Origin: Verrucomicrobiia bacterium
GTDB lineage: Bacteria; Verrucomicrobiota; Verrucomicrobiia; Verrucomicrobiales; DEV007
Reading direction: 5' to 3'
Length of the DNA: 36,913 bases
Assembly: GCA_030430255.1 (NCBI GenBank)
Contig: JAUIGD010000014.1
Span: 1 to 36,913 of the forward strand
The translations under genes and the position numbers were made by a program. This document shows, one piece after another, positions 15,275 through 23,075 of the stretch; within the stretch, counting starts at the first letter, position 1, and the number at the start of each line of letters is the position of its first letter. The notes under the pieces were generated by a model. It made no database searches. It was not told the origin of the DNA and saw only the letters and a list, made by a program, of their open reading frames with translations.

Positions 15275-17851
15275 CTAAGGGAGATAGCGGAACTCGTGGC
15301 AGTTGAGAAGCGCCCAGCGCAGGTCCGACATCCCCTCCTCGGGCGCCGCGGCCTCGGCGAGCAGCGCCGCGGCGACCGCGAGTTCGTCGGCGTCGGGCCG
15401 TCGGGTCAAGGTCTCCAAGTAGGCGTGCCGGACAGCGGCGGTGAAGTCCCCTCCGGTGCCGGCGTCCGCCAACAGGGCGCCGAGCGGTTCCAGTGGACCG
15501 ACGCGGGCGGCCTCGTGGGTGGCCTTGCCATTGACCAGCATCAGGGCCTGGCGCAGCGAGGGCGACTCGTCGCGAAACTCGCCGAGGCCGGCGCGCGAGG
15601 GCTGGCCGAAGACACGCAGGAAGTGCGAGGGCGGCGCCGGCGAGGGCACCAGCAGGCTGCTGTCGAAGCGCGGGTTGTCATCGACCGTCTCCTCGACGGT
15701 CTCGACGCGGTAGCGCATGGGCCGGTTTTGGCGGGAGCGCATCTCGGCGGCCATCCTCTCGGCCTCGATGCGCGCGTCCGACATCTGCTTCATGGCGGCC
15801 AGATCCGAGGCTTCGGCGTCGGCTTTGGCGAGGATGTCGGCAAAGTCGAGCCCGATGCCGCTCTCGAGGTCGTAGCCGCCCGCGCCCTTCCTCGCTTCGG
15901 CGACCATCCGCATCGCCATCGCCGCCGGGTCGGGCGCCGGTTCGGGGGCCGCGGTGCTCTGCCCCGCGCCGGCGGCGCCGTCGTCGATCGGCACGCGCAC
16001 CTGGCGCTCGACGGTGCGGACATTGGCGCCGGCCGGCCACTTGTGGTCCTCGAGGTGGCCGGCGGCCACGACGCTGTCGAACAGTGCCTCGGCGAGCATG
16101 CGGCGGGTGCGGGTCGCTGCGAAGTGCGACTCCGCGGCTTCGGCGGCGCCGGGGTCGATGCCGGCCGGCAGCGGCCCTCGCGCATAGGGGGCGCTGAGGA
16201 CGACGGTCTTGATCAGCGTCCGCAAGTCGTAGCCGGAAGCGATGAACTCACCGGCCAGGAAGTTGAGCGTCTGCGGGGCGCGGATGCCGTTGTAGTCGGA
16301 GAAGTTGTCGAGCGGTTCGACGAAGCCACGGCCGATCAACTCGGCCCAGACGCGGTTGGTGAAGGCGCGCGCGAAATAGGGGTTGCGCGGGTCGGTGATC
16401 AGGCCGGCGAGCTTGCCGCGCAGTTCGCTGGGGCGGTAGAGGTCGCCCTCGACCTCCAGCGCGGCGCTCTCCCTCCGCGCCTCGACCAACAGCTCGGCCG
16501 CGCCCAGGCCGTCGCCCCCCGCGGCGGCGCCGGCGTCGATGTCGAGGAGGGCGTCGAGCGGATCGGCGGCTTCGGCGGTTTCGGCTTTGTTGCCCACCGT
16601 TTTATTAGCGGCGACCGCGCCGGGTGCGGCGCCGCTCTGGCCCTGTCCGCCGCGCCTCTGCTCCAGCCGCGCGATGTGGTGGGGTTTGGAGTCGTAGGAG
16701 ATGAGTTCGAAGGGGAACCGCGGGCGGACCGGCTCGCGGGAATCGGGCTGCTCCCGCTCCGGCGGCCATTGGACCGCCATGTCGTGGGCCTCGGTGGTGT
16801 AGACCGAGCGGGCGAAGCGGTTCTCCATGCGGCGCGTCTTGCCGAAATAGCTGGCGAACTCGTAGAATTCCTTCTGCTTCCAATCGTCGTAAGGGTGGTC
16901 GTGGCACTCCGCGCACTGCAGCCGCACACCGAGGAAGATCTGCGAGGTGGCGCCGGCCAGGGCCATGGGGTCGACCTCGTCGTTGAGCACGAAGCCGACG
17001 GCGGGGTTCTTGCCGACTTTGCCGTTGGAAGCGATGAGCTCGCGGACGAGTTCGTCGTAGGGTTTGCCTTCGGCGACGGCCCGGTGGACGTAGGCCAGCA
17101 GCGCGCGGCCGCCGTCGGCATTGGCGCGGATGCGCAGCATGTCGGCAAAGAACACGGTCCAGCGTTCGGCGAAGCGGGGTTCGGCGAGCAGGGCGTCGAC
17201 CAGGTCCTCGCGCCGCGTCGCAGCGGGCGCGGCTTCGAACTTCTCGATCTCGGCGACGGTGGGGATGCGGCCGATGAGGTCGACCGAGGCCTTGCGCAGG
17301 AAGGCGAGGTCGGAGATCGGCTCGGTGTAGACCAGCTCCGGCGCGGCGGCGGCGTTCTCTTTGCGCAGGATGCGATCGACGCGGGCGGCGGCTTCCGCGA
17401 CCGAGGCGGGCGGCGTGTCGGGGATGATGTCGTCGGCGACCGCGGCGGCGAGCGTGCGGGCGTTGCGTTCCTTCTGTTGCAACACGACGCCTTCCGGCCA
17501 TTCGGCGCCGGCCTCGATCCAGTCGCGCAAGATGGCGATCTGCGGGTTGCTGAGCGGGTCGGCCTCCTGCGGCATGATGTCGTCATCGTCATGCGGCAGC
17601 GACACGCGGGCGATCAGCTCACCCTCGTCGGGCATCCCCGGGACGACCGCGGCGCCCGAACTGCCGCCCTGCATCAGCGCCTCGCGCGTGTGCAGCATGA
17701 GGTCGCCTTTGACCTTCTGGGGATTGTGGCAGCGGACGCAGGCGCCTTCGAGGATCGGCTGGATCTGCGCTGAGAAATCGGTGGCCGATGCGGTGGGGGC
17801 GCCCAGCGCCAAGGCCAGCGCGGCGAGCGTTACGGTGCGGGGGCGATCCAT
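15275..17851 (-). CDS. Planctomycete-type cytochrome c / DUF1549 / DUF1553 protein
   Basis: 858 residues. A signal peptide (about 1-23) is followed by a PSCyt1-type heme domain with CVRCH (Cys38, Cys41, His42) and KGDLMLHTREALMQGG. DUF1549 covers roughly 145-350, including LAFLRKASVDLIGRIPTVAE and a second heme-like motif CAECHDHPYDDWKQ near 315. DUF1553 occupies about 470-800, with ARAFTNRVWAELIGRGFVEP and LIKTVVLSAPYARGPLP. The family is secreted, probably redox active, and normally genetically paired with DUF1501; its reaction is unknown. This is the first gene of a four-gene minus-strand unit, with 75 bp to the first lipoprotein gene. A promoter-like sequence with an extended -10 lies immediately before the ATG and implies an almost leaderless mRNA. 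Confidence 0.9.
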   Translation of the reverse strand: MDRPRTVTLAALALALGAPTASATDFSAQIQPILEGACVRCHNPQKVKGDLMLHTREALMQGGSSGAAVVPGMPDEGELIARVSLPHDDDDIMPQEADPLSNPQIAILRDWIEAGAEWPEGVVLQQKERNARTLAAAVADDIIPDTPPASVAEAAARVDRILRKENAAAAPELVYTEPISDLAFLRKASVDLIGRIPTVAEIEKFEAAPAATRREDLVDALLAEPRFAERWTVFFADMLRIRANADGGRALLAYVHRAVAEGKPYDELVRELIASNGKVGKNPAVGFVLNDEVDPMALAGATSQIFLGVRLQCAECHDHPYDDWKQKEFYEFASYFGKTRRMENRFARSVYTTEAHDMAVQWPPEREQPDSREPVRPRFPFELISYDSKPHHIARLEQRRGGQGQSGAAPGAVAANKTVGNKAETAEAADPLDALLDIDAGAAAGGDGLGAAELLVEARRESAALEVEGDLYRPSELRGKLAGLITDPRNPYFARAFTNRVWAELIGRGFVEPLDNFSDYNGIRAPQTLNFLAGEFIASGYDLRTLIKTVVLSAPYARGPLPAGIDPGAAEAAESHFAATRTRRMLAEALFDSVVAAGHLEDHKWPAGANVRTVERQVRVPIDDGAAGAGQSTAAPEPAPDPAAMAMRMVAEARKGAGGYDLESGIGLDFADILAKADAEASDLAAMKQMSDARIEAERMAAEMRSRQNRPMRYRVETVEETVDDNPRFDSSLLVPSPAPPSHFLRVFGQPSRAGLGEFRDESPSLRQALMLVNGKATHEAARVGPLEPLGALLADAGTGGDFTAAVRHAYLETLTRRPDADELAVAAALLAEAAAPEEGMSDLRWALLNCHEFRYLP

Positions 17852-17859
17852 CGGTCGGA

Positions 17860-17888
17860 AGGGTAGCAGGCTTAGGGGGTGGAGTCAG
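17860..17888 (-). promoter_or_regulatory. Candidate promoter of the cytochrome-c/DUF1549 gene
   Basis: Minus-strand CTGACT, 17 bases, TACCCT preceded by TGC (extended -10). Only 8 bases separate the -10 box from the ATG at 17851, so transcription would start at or beside the start codon. The same TGCTAC--TTC string precedes the ATP-grasp gene at 33743. Confidence 0.4.
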
Positions 17889-18003
17889 GCGGTTTTGCGG
17901 AGGAAACGGGGCGGCCGGGGGCGGCCTTTCGCCGACTCTGCGGTTTCGCGTCGCCACACGTGCCGATCCGGGAAGCAGGGGGGGCGGCAAGGAGGCGGGC
18001 AGG

Positions 18004-18906
18004 CTACGCGGCGGCGGCCCCGCAGCGCCCGCCCATCTTCGCGTAAACCTCGCGGCCGGCGGCCGAGTGCTCGACCAGGTCGGCGTCGAACCGCACCCGG
18101 CCGGGTTCGAAGAGCAGCACCGTCATCGAGCCGCCGAAGTGGAAGTAGCCCTTCTCGTCGCCCTTCCCGACCGCGCCCGGGACGTAGGTCTGGACGATGC
18201 CGCCGACGCAGGTGGCGCCGATCTCTAACAACTGCACGGCGCCGAAGAGCGGCGACACCAGCTCCGCGCGGACGCGCTTGTTGCGCCACAGGTAGGCGAC
18301 GTCGCGCCGCAGGGCGATCGGGTTGACGGAGAACAGGTCGCCGTTGATCAGCTCGGGCGGCCCGGCCTCGCCCGCGCAGGGGAAGTGGTAGCGGTGGTAG
18401 TCGGTCGGGCAGAGCCGCGAGACCAGGGCGGAGCCACCGGAGTAGCGCGCGGCGAGGTCCGCGTCGCCGAGCAGTTCGGCGAGTTCCAGATGTTGCCCCT
18501 TCGCCCACAGGCCGTCCACCGCCGCCAGGTCGGGCACGGCCAGGTGGCGGCCGTCCGCGGGGAAGGACAGGCTTTGCACCTCGCCGTCGACCGGCCGCGC
18601 GCCGGGGCGGAGCTTGCGCGTGAAAAAGGCGTCGAAGTGCCCGAACTTCCGCACCGGCGTCGCGAACTCCTCGGGGTCGAGCCCGTACGCCTTCACGAAG
18701 GGGCGCACCCGCCTCGCCGAGCCCGGCAGCCGCATGCGCCAACCGTACCAGCGCGAGAACCAGGCGCGCTTGACCGCCCCCCAGAGCGCGACCGCGCCGA
18801 GCGGGTTGCCGTAGACGAAGCGCAGGAAGCCCTCGCCGTAGATGGCTTCCTGCTCGATCTCGCCGGTCTCCCGGTTAAAGTATTCGACCGGCTCTTGGTT
18901 CGGCAT
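18004..18906 (-). CDS. psd: Phosphatidylserine decarboxylase proenzyme
   Basis: 300 residues from ATG 18906 (MPNQEPVEYFNRETGEIEQE), the usual family start; the track start at 18951 adds only 15 unrelated residues. It converts phosphatidylserine to phosphatidylethanolamine at the membrane. Diagnostic strings are FFTRKLRPGARPVD, SFPADG, CPTDYHRYHFPCAG with the conserved His, NGDLFSVNPIAL and VGGIVQTYVPG. Self-cleavage, which makes the pyruvoyl group, should occur at Gly-Ser within FGGSMTVLLFEPG (Ser260). The usual motif there is LGST or GGST; here Met follows the Ser, a small departure worth noting. It is a single gene, divergent from the metallophosphoesterase, with a promoter-like pair directly upstream. 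Confidence 0.93.
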   Translation of the reverse strand: MPNQEPVEYFNRETGEIEQEAIYGEGFLRFVYGNPLGAVALWGAVKRAWFSRWYGWRMRLPGSARRVRPFVKAYGLDPEEFATPVRKFGHFDAFFTRKLRPGARPVDGEVQSLSFPADGRHLAVPDLAAVDGLWAKGQHLELAELLGDADLAARYSGGSALVSRLCPTDYHRYHFPCAGEAGPPELINGDLFSVNPIALRRDVAYLWRNKRVRAELVSPLFGAVQLLEIGATCVGGIVQTYVPGAVGKGDEKGYFHFGGSMTVLLFEPGRVRFDADLVEHSAAGREVYAKMGGRCGAAAA

Positions 18907-18911
18907 GCGTC

Positions 18912-18940
18912 CCGTTAGCGCAGGCCGCCGCCGCCCGCAA
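18912..18940 (-). promoter_or_regulatory. Candidate promoter of psd
   Basis: Minus-strand TTGCGG, 17 bases, TAACGG, then only 5 bases to the ATG at 18906. It is almost the same as the pair before dtd (TTGCGG, 17, TAGCGG). The -10 match to TATAAT is poor, so support comes from the shared layout. Confidence 0.3.
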
Positions 18941-18978
18941 ACCGCCGCCAACGGAACGCCTCAACCCCCTTCACCGCC

Positions 18979-19926
18979 ATGATTCCCCTCCCCCACCACC
19001 TCGCTGCTTTCGCCGTCGCGCTGGGCTCCGCCGCCGGCGCTCCCACGGCGATGGCGGCGCCCGCCGACGACGGCCCCGCGCCGGCCCTGACCTTCACGGC
19101 GATGGGCTGCGGCCCCTACAACGCCGCCGATATGGCCGCCGCGCGCTTCTACATGGAGCGCGAGAACGCGCTGCCCGCGGGCGGGCGATCGGCCTTCGTC
19201 GTCCACCTCGGCGACATCTGTGCCGGCGCCGACGCCAAGGCCGGCCGGCTCACGGAGGCGACCTACAGCGACATCCGCGACCTGCTCGTGCGCCGCAACA
19301 CCCTGCCCGCCTACATCGTCCCCGGAGACAACGAATGGAACGACCGGCCGGACCCCGACGCCGGCTGGGCGCTGTGGAGCAAACACCTCATCGACACCGA
19401 GACCGCCAACCCGCCCGCCTGGGAGACCGAGCGCCAGGACGTGCGCGGCGAGAACTTCGCCTTCGTCGCCAACGGCGTGCTGGTGATCGGCATCAACCTC
19501 GTCGGCGGACGCATCCACGACCACGCCGAATGGCTGCGGCGCTTCGGCGAGGACAACGATTGGGTCGAGGCGCAATTCGCGGAGCACCGCGCCGACGCCC
19601 GCGCCGCGGTGGTGTGCTGCCAGGCGAACGTGGTCGGGCAGGGCAAAGTGAAGCCCGCCGTGAACACGGTCTTCCTGCCGTTCCGGAAGCGCTTCGGCGA
19701 GCTGGCGGCGGAATTCGGCAAACCGGTCCTGTTCCTGCACGCCGACGGCCACGTGTGGACGGTCGACAACCCCTGGAGCGACGCGCCGAACATCACCCGC
19801 GTGCAGGTCGATCGCCTCGAGCCGCGCTTCCCGCCCGTGCAGATCCGCGTCTTCCCCGAGGACGCCGAGCAGCCGTTCCGCTTCGACCGGCGCCTCGACG
19901 ACCCGGCCTGGAAGGCGCCGAAGTAG
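18979..19926 (+). CDS. Secreted calcineurin-like metallophosphoesterase
   Basis: 315 residues. The N-terminal ~27 residues form a signal peptide ending at TAMA. Metal-binding motifs are partly visible: HLGDIC at ~76, PGDNEW at ~115 (the GDNE box) and LHADGHVW at ~253, standing in for the usual GHxH box. The first box, normally DxH, is not clear; FTAMGCGPYN occupies its place. Substrate unknown; extracellular phosphoester cleavage is likely if the metal site is intact. It is transcribed alone, divergent from psd. Four bases after its TAG stop begins hairpin repeat A3. Confidence 0.75.
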   Translation: MIPLPHHLAAFAVALGSAAGAPTAMAAPADDGPAPALTFTAMGCGPYNAADMAAARFYMERENALPAGGRSAFVVHLGDICAGADAKAGRLTEATYSDIRDLLVRRNTLPAYIVPGDNEWNDRPDPDAGWALWSKHLIDTETANPPAWETERQDVRGENFAFVANGVLVIGINLVGGRIHDHAEWLRRFGEDNDWVEAQFAEHRADARAAVVCCQANVVGQGKVKPAVNTVFLPFRKRFGELAAEFGKPVLFLHADGHVWTVDNPWSDAPNITRVQVDRLEPRFPPVQIRVFPEDAEQPFRFDRRLDDPAWKAPK

Positions 19927-19930
19927 GCAA

Positions 19931-19969
19931 GTGGCATCGGCGTCCCGCCGATGTCCGTGCCGGAGGCGT
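19931..19969 (+). repeat. Twin-hairpin repeat A, truncated copy A3
   Basis: Contains the first hairpin of repeat A, CATCGGCG-TCC-CGCCGATG (19935-19953), and breaks off inside the second (CGGAGGCGT then unrelated bases). It begins 5 bases after the metallophosphoesterase stop. Confidence 0.75.
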
Positions 19970-19972
19970 GCC

Positions 19973-20045
19973 GATTCGCCGATGCGGGCAGGATGCCCGC
20001 GCTCCATCAACGCACGCGCTCCATCCTTCACTCGCGCGCCCGGCT
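19973..20045 (-). repeat. Hairpin repeat B, copy B1
   Basis: A 73-base unit repeated at 20161-20233 with few differences. It contains the hairpin GCGGGCA-GGA-TGCCCGC (19984-20000), whose loop is TCC on the minus strand, and the near-duplicate strings CGCGCTCCATCAACGCA and CGCGCTCCATCCTTCA. Confidence 0.75.
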
Positions 20046-20053
20046 AGCGGATC

Positions 20054-20106
20054 GTGGCATCGGCGTCCCGCCGATGTCCGTGCCGGAGGCGTCCCGCCTC
20101 CGCGCC
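20054..20106 (+). repeat. Twin-hairpin repeat A, copy A4
   Basis: Both hairpins are intact: CATCGGCG-TCC-CGCCGATG (20058-20076) and CGGAGGCG-TCC-CGCCTCCG (20084-20102). The core matches the inverse of A1 and A2; the flank beyond the second hairpin is different. Confidence 0.8.
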
Positions 20107-20160
20107 TCGTTCGGAGCGCGAGCGTCGCCCGCCGTCCAGATCGTCCCGCCGCGCCCCCCC

Positions 20161-20233
20161 GATTCGCCGATGCGGGCTGGATGCCCGCGCTCCGTCAACG
20201 CACGCGCTCCGTCCTTCACTCGCGCGCCCGGCT
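20161..20233 (-). repeat. Hairpin repeat B, copy B2, overlapping the end of dtd
   Basis: Second copy of repeat B. One stem base differs (GCGGGCT-GGA-TGCCCGC, 20172-20188), leaving six pairs. The dtd stop codon (20216-20218) and its last few codons lie inside this repeat. Confidence 0.75.
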
Positions 20234-20668
20234 GTCGATCCAAATCGTCACCGGACCATCATTGGTCAGCGTCACTTGCATGCCGGCGCCGAACTCTCCG
20301 GTGGCGACCGCTTTGCCCGTCTCGCGCTCGAGCGCCGCGACGAAGGCTTCATAGAGGGGCACCGCGTGCTCCGGCCGTGCGGCGCGGATGAACGACGGCC
20401 GGTTTCCTTTTTTAGTACTGGCGTGCAGCGTGAACTGGCTGACCACCAGCAGCTCGCCATCGACGTCGCCGAGCGCGAGGTTCATGTTCCCCTCGGCGTC
20501 GCCGAACACCCGCATGCGCGCCACCTTGCCCGCCAACCACGCGACATCCTCCGGACCGTCAGCGTCCTCGATGCCGAGCAGCACGGCGAAGCCGCGGCCG
20601 ATCTCGGCGCGGGTTTGGCCGCCGATGGCGACATCGGCGCGGGAGACGCGTTGCAGGAGGGCTCGCAT
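20216..20668 (-). CDS. dtd: D-aminoacyl-tRNA deacylase
   Basis: 150 residues, normal length. It removes D-amino acids from mischarged tRNA in the cytoplasm. Family motifs are complete: MRALLQRVSRADV at the start, VVSQFTLHASTKKGNRPSF near residue 75 (catalytic Thr region), and the Gly-cisPro motif in NDGPVT near 137. The last residues, SRARE, are encoded by the end of hairpin repeat B2, so the repeat has supplied the stop codon. It stands alone and diverges from the sigma-factor gene, with 87 bp between them. Confidence 0.95.
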   Translation of the reverse strand: MRALLQRVSRADVAIGGQTRAEIGRGFAVLLGIEDADGPEDVAWLAGKVARMRVFGDAEGNMNLALGDVDGELLVVSQFTLHASTKKGNRPSFIRAARPEHAVPLYEAFVAALERETGKAVATGEFGAGMQVTLTNDGPVTIWIDSRARE

Positions 20669-20674
20669 GGCGCC

Positions 20675-20703
20675 CCGCTAACCCGAGCGGGCGCCCGCCG
20701 CAA
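20675..20703 (-). promoter_or_regulatory. Candidate promoter of dtd
   Basis: Minus-strand TTGCGG, 17 bases, TAGCGG, then 6 bases to the ATG at 20668. Its layout is the same as before psd. Confidence 0.3.
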
Positions 20704-20716
20704 GGCGCGGCACCTG

Positions 20717-20746
20717 TTGACGCCGCCGCGGCGCCCCGGGTAGTCT
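20717..20746 (+). promoter_or_regulatory. Candidate promoter of the ECF sigma gene
   Basis: TTGACG, 18 bases, TAGTCT, then 9 bases to the GTG start at 20756. The -35 box matches five of six positions. Transcription would begin within a few bases of the start codon. Confidence 0.4.
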
Positions 20747-20755
20747 CCGCACCGA

Positions 20756-21472
20756 GTGCCATCCGAACCGAGAGGCGCCGAGTTCCCGACCACGCGTTGG
20801 AGCTTGGTGGTGGCCGCCTCCTCCGACGAGGGGCGGGCACGCGCCGCGTTGGGGGAACTGTGCGGGATCTACTGGGCGCCGGTGTACGGCTTCATGCGCT
20901 CGCGCTGCCGTTCGCGGGAGGAGGCGGAAGACCTCACCCAAGGCTTCTTCGCCTCGCTGCTCGAACGCGAGAGCTTCGCCGCCGCGGACCCCGAGCGCGG
21001 CCGCATGCGCGCGTTCCTGCGGGTCGCCGCGAAGCGCTACTCGATCAACCAGGCGCAGCGCGGCAGCGCGGCGAAGCGCGGCGGCGGGGCCGTGGCGATC
21101 CCCATCGACGGCGAGGCCTTGGAGCGACAGCTCACCGACACCGCGGGCGAACCCCCGGAGCGCGCCTTCGACCGGCGCTGGGCATTGACCTTGTTGGAGA
21201 CGGTGCTGGCATCGCTGCGCCGCGAGTACGTCGAGGCGGGCAAAGCGGCGCTCTTCGACGCCCTCAAGCCCGCCCTCTCCCCGGACGGTGCCGGAGCCCC
21301 TGCGGGCGCCGCCTTGCCCGCCACCGACGGTGCCCGGCGGGTGGCGGTACACCGCCTGCGCAAGCGCTTCCGCGAGCTGCTGCGCGCCGCGGTCGCCGAC
21401 ACGGTCCAGACCCCCGCCGAGATCGACGGCGAGATCCGCTACCTGATGGAGCTGTTCGCCGGTGCGGCGTAA
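20756..21472 (+). CDS. ECF-type RNA polymerase sigma factor
   Basis: 238 residues, starting at GTG 20756. The opening GAEFPTTRWSLVVAA is typical of ECF factors of Planctomycetota and Verrucomicrobiota. Sigma region 2 is seen around 30-90 (YGFMRSRCRSREEAEDLTQG, FFASLLERESF). Region 4 near 195-215 carries a helix-turn-helix-like RRVAVHRLRKRFRELLR. A variable linker of about 100 residues lies between. The kinase gene begins 32 bp downstream on the same strand. Known context: in these phyla such sigma factors are often paired with a Hanks-type kinase, which is thought to replace a classical anti-sigma factor in control. Target genes cannot be told from the window. Confidence 0.88.
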   Translation: MPSEPRGAEFPTTRWSLVVAASSDEGRARAALGELCGIYWAPVYGFMRSRCRSREEAEDLTQGFFASLLERESFAAADPERGRMRAFLRVAAKRYSINQAQRGSAAKRGGGAVAIPIDGEALERQLTDTAGEPPERAFDRRWALTLLETVLASLRREYVEAGKAALFDALKPALSPDGAGAPAGAALPATDGARRVAVHRLRKRFRELLRAAVADTVQTPAEIDGEIRYLMELFAGAA

Positions 21473-21504
21473 CGCGGCGGCGGCGGCCCGGAACTGCATA
21501 GGAC

Positions 21505-23061
21505 ATGCCCGAAGAAGAACCCCTCACCGGCCTGTCGCCACGCGACCTGCTCGCGGGCGGCCTGCTCGACGACGCCCCCGGCGGGGGCGAGCGGCTCGGC
21601 GCCTACGAGCTGGTGGCGCCGATCGGCGAGGGCGGGATGGGCGTCGTCTACCTCGCCGAACAGCACGAGCCGGTGCAGCGCGAGGTGGCGCTGAAACTGG
21701 TCAAGCGCGGCATGGACACCGACGCGCTGTTGGCGCGCTTCGAGATGGAACGCCAGACCTTGGCAGCGCTCGACCACCCCGGCATCGCCCGGGTCTTCGA
21801 CGCCGGCGCCACGCCGGAGGGGCGCCCCTACTTCGTCATGGAGCTGGTCGAGGGCGAACCGGTCACCGCCTACTGCGCTAGCAAAAATCTGGAACCAAAC
21901 GATATCCTCTCGCTGTTTCTCGAGGCCTGCTCGGCGGTGGAGCACGCGCACCGCCGCGGCGTCATCCACCGCGACCTCAAGCCCTCGAACCTGCTCGTCA
22001 CCGCCGACGGCGCGGTGAAGGTGATCGACTTCGGCCTCGCCAAACTGGCGCGCCCGGGGGCGTCGTCGGCGCGGACCCTCGCCGGCGAGGTGTTCGGCAC
22101 CCCGGGCTACATGCCGCCGGAACAGGAGCGGGGCGGCGAGGTCGACACCCGCGCCGACGTCTTCGCGCTGGGCAAAGTGCTCGCCGAACTGCTCGGCGAC
22201 CCGCGCGGCGAACTGCGCTGGGCGGTGGCGAAGGCGACCGACGAAGACCCCGCGCGCCGCTACGGCTCGGTGACCGCGCTCGCCGACGACCTGCGCCGCT
22301 TCCTCGACGACCGCCCGCTCGCCGCCGGGCCGCCGACCGCGGGCTACCGGCTGGGAAAATTTGTCCGCCGCCACCGCACCGCCTGCGCGGCGGGCGCGGC
22401 GCTCGCCTTGGGCGGTTCGTTCGGCGTCTGGAAGGCGGTCGAGTCGGCTCGGTTCCAGCGGGAGGCGGGCGCCGCCGTCGAGAACACCCAGCGCGAGTGG
22501 CAGAAGGCGCACGTGGCGACCATGTTCGTCCACGAATTGCTGGTGGCGCTCGACACCGATGACCCCGAACGGCGCCGCGAAGAGCTGCGCACCGCCGTGC
22601 ATTTCTTCGAGGAGAACCTGCTGCCGCCCGGCGGCGACCCCGAGGGCGAGTTCCTCGCCATGGAGATGCTCGGCATGAGCTACAAGGCGCTCGACGAGTT
22701 CGCCGACGCCGAGCGCTGCCTCGGCCGCGCCGCCGGTCTGGCGCGCGAACTCTACGGCGCCGACATGGCGCGGGCGACCCACCTCGACGGCGAGCTGCCG
22801 CCCTGGCACCCCGCCGAGTTCGCGCTCGGCCAGACCTTGTTCGCCGCCGGCCGCACGCACGAGGCCGCCGGCATGCTGCACGCGCTGGACGTCGAGACCT
22901 GCCGCCTCGTCGGCCCGACCTACCGCGAGCGCGAGGTGCTGCTCATCGAGCTCGCCCACGCCTTCGACGCGAGCGGGCTCCGCCACGAGGCGGACGCGAT
23001 CCAGGCGGGGCTCGACGACCTGGCAAACTTCCGCCTGCCGCCGATCGAGCCGATCCGGTGA
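21505..23061 (+). CDS. Hanks-type serine/threonine protein kinase with one membrane segment
   Basis: 518 residues. The kinase domain covers ~31-285: Gly-rich loop GEGGMGVVYLA (41-51), catalytic Lys64 in VALKLVK, HRDLKPSNLL (155-164, Asp157), DFG (175-177) and GTPGYMPPEQ in the activation segment. All key residues are present, so it should be active. A hydrophobic segment at ~292-312 (CAAGAALALGGSFGVWKAV) puts the kinase in the cytoplasm and the C-terminal ~200 residues outside; those residues contain TPR-like helices (AMEMLGMSYKALDEFADAER). It is cotranscribed with the ECF sigma factor, whose activity it may control by phosphorylation; the sensed signal is unknown. A TCC-loop hairpin lies 14 bases after the stop. 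Confidence 0.9.
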   Translation: MPEEEPLTGLSPRDLLAGGLLDDAPGGGERLGAYELVAPIGEGGMGVVYLAEQHEPVQREVALKLVKRGMDTDALLARFEMERQTLAALDHPGIARVFDAGATPEGRPYFVMELVEGEPVTAYCASKNLEPNDILSLFLEACSAVEHAHRRGVIHRDLKPSNLLVTADGAVKVIDFGLAKLARPGASSARTLAGEVFGTPGYMPPEQERGGEVDTRADVFALGKVLAELLGDPRGELRWAVAKATDEDPARRYGSVTALADDLRRFLDDRPLAAGPPTAGYRLGKFVRRHRTACAAGAALALGGSFGVWKAVESARFQREAGAAVENTQREWQKAHVATMFVHELLVALDTDDPERRREELRTAVHFFEENLLPPGGDPEGEFLAMEMLGMSYKALDEFADAERCLGRAAGLARELYGADMARATHLDGELPPWHPAEFALGQTLFAAGRTHEAAGMLHALDVETCRLVGPTYREREVLLIELAHAFDASGLRHEADAIQAGLDDLANFRLPPIEPIR

Positions 23062-23075
23062 GCGAAGGACGAGGC

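Larger units (their letters stand above)
19927..20233. other. Repeat island between converging genes
   Basis: Between the metallophosphoesterase (+) and dtd (-) lie four repeats in alternation: A3, B1, A4, B2. The A units point along the plus strand and the B units along the minus strand, so each hairpin shows a TCC loop in the transcript of the gene it follows. B2 overlaps the dtd stop codon. No gene fits here. Confidence 0.7.

Noticed and set aside
12170-17773. Plus-strand ORFs of 1019 and 825 residues
   Set aside because: They lie opposite the DUF1501, lipoprotein and cytochrome-c/DUF1549 genes, whose frames carry recognised motifs. Long open antisense frames are expected at this GC content.
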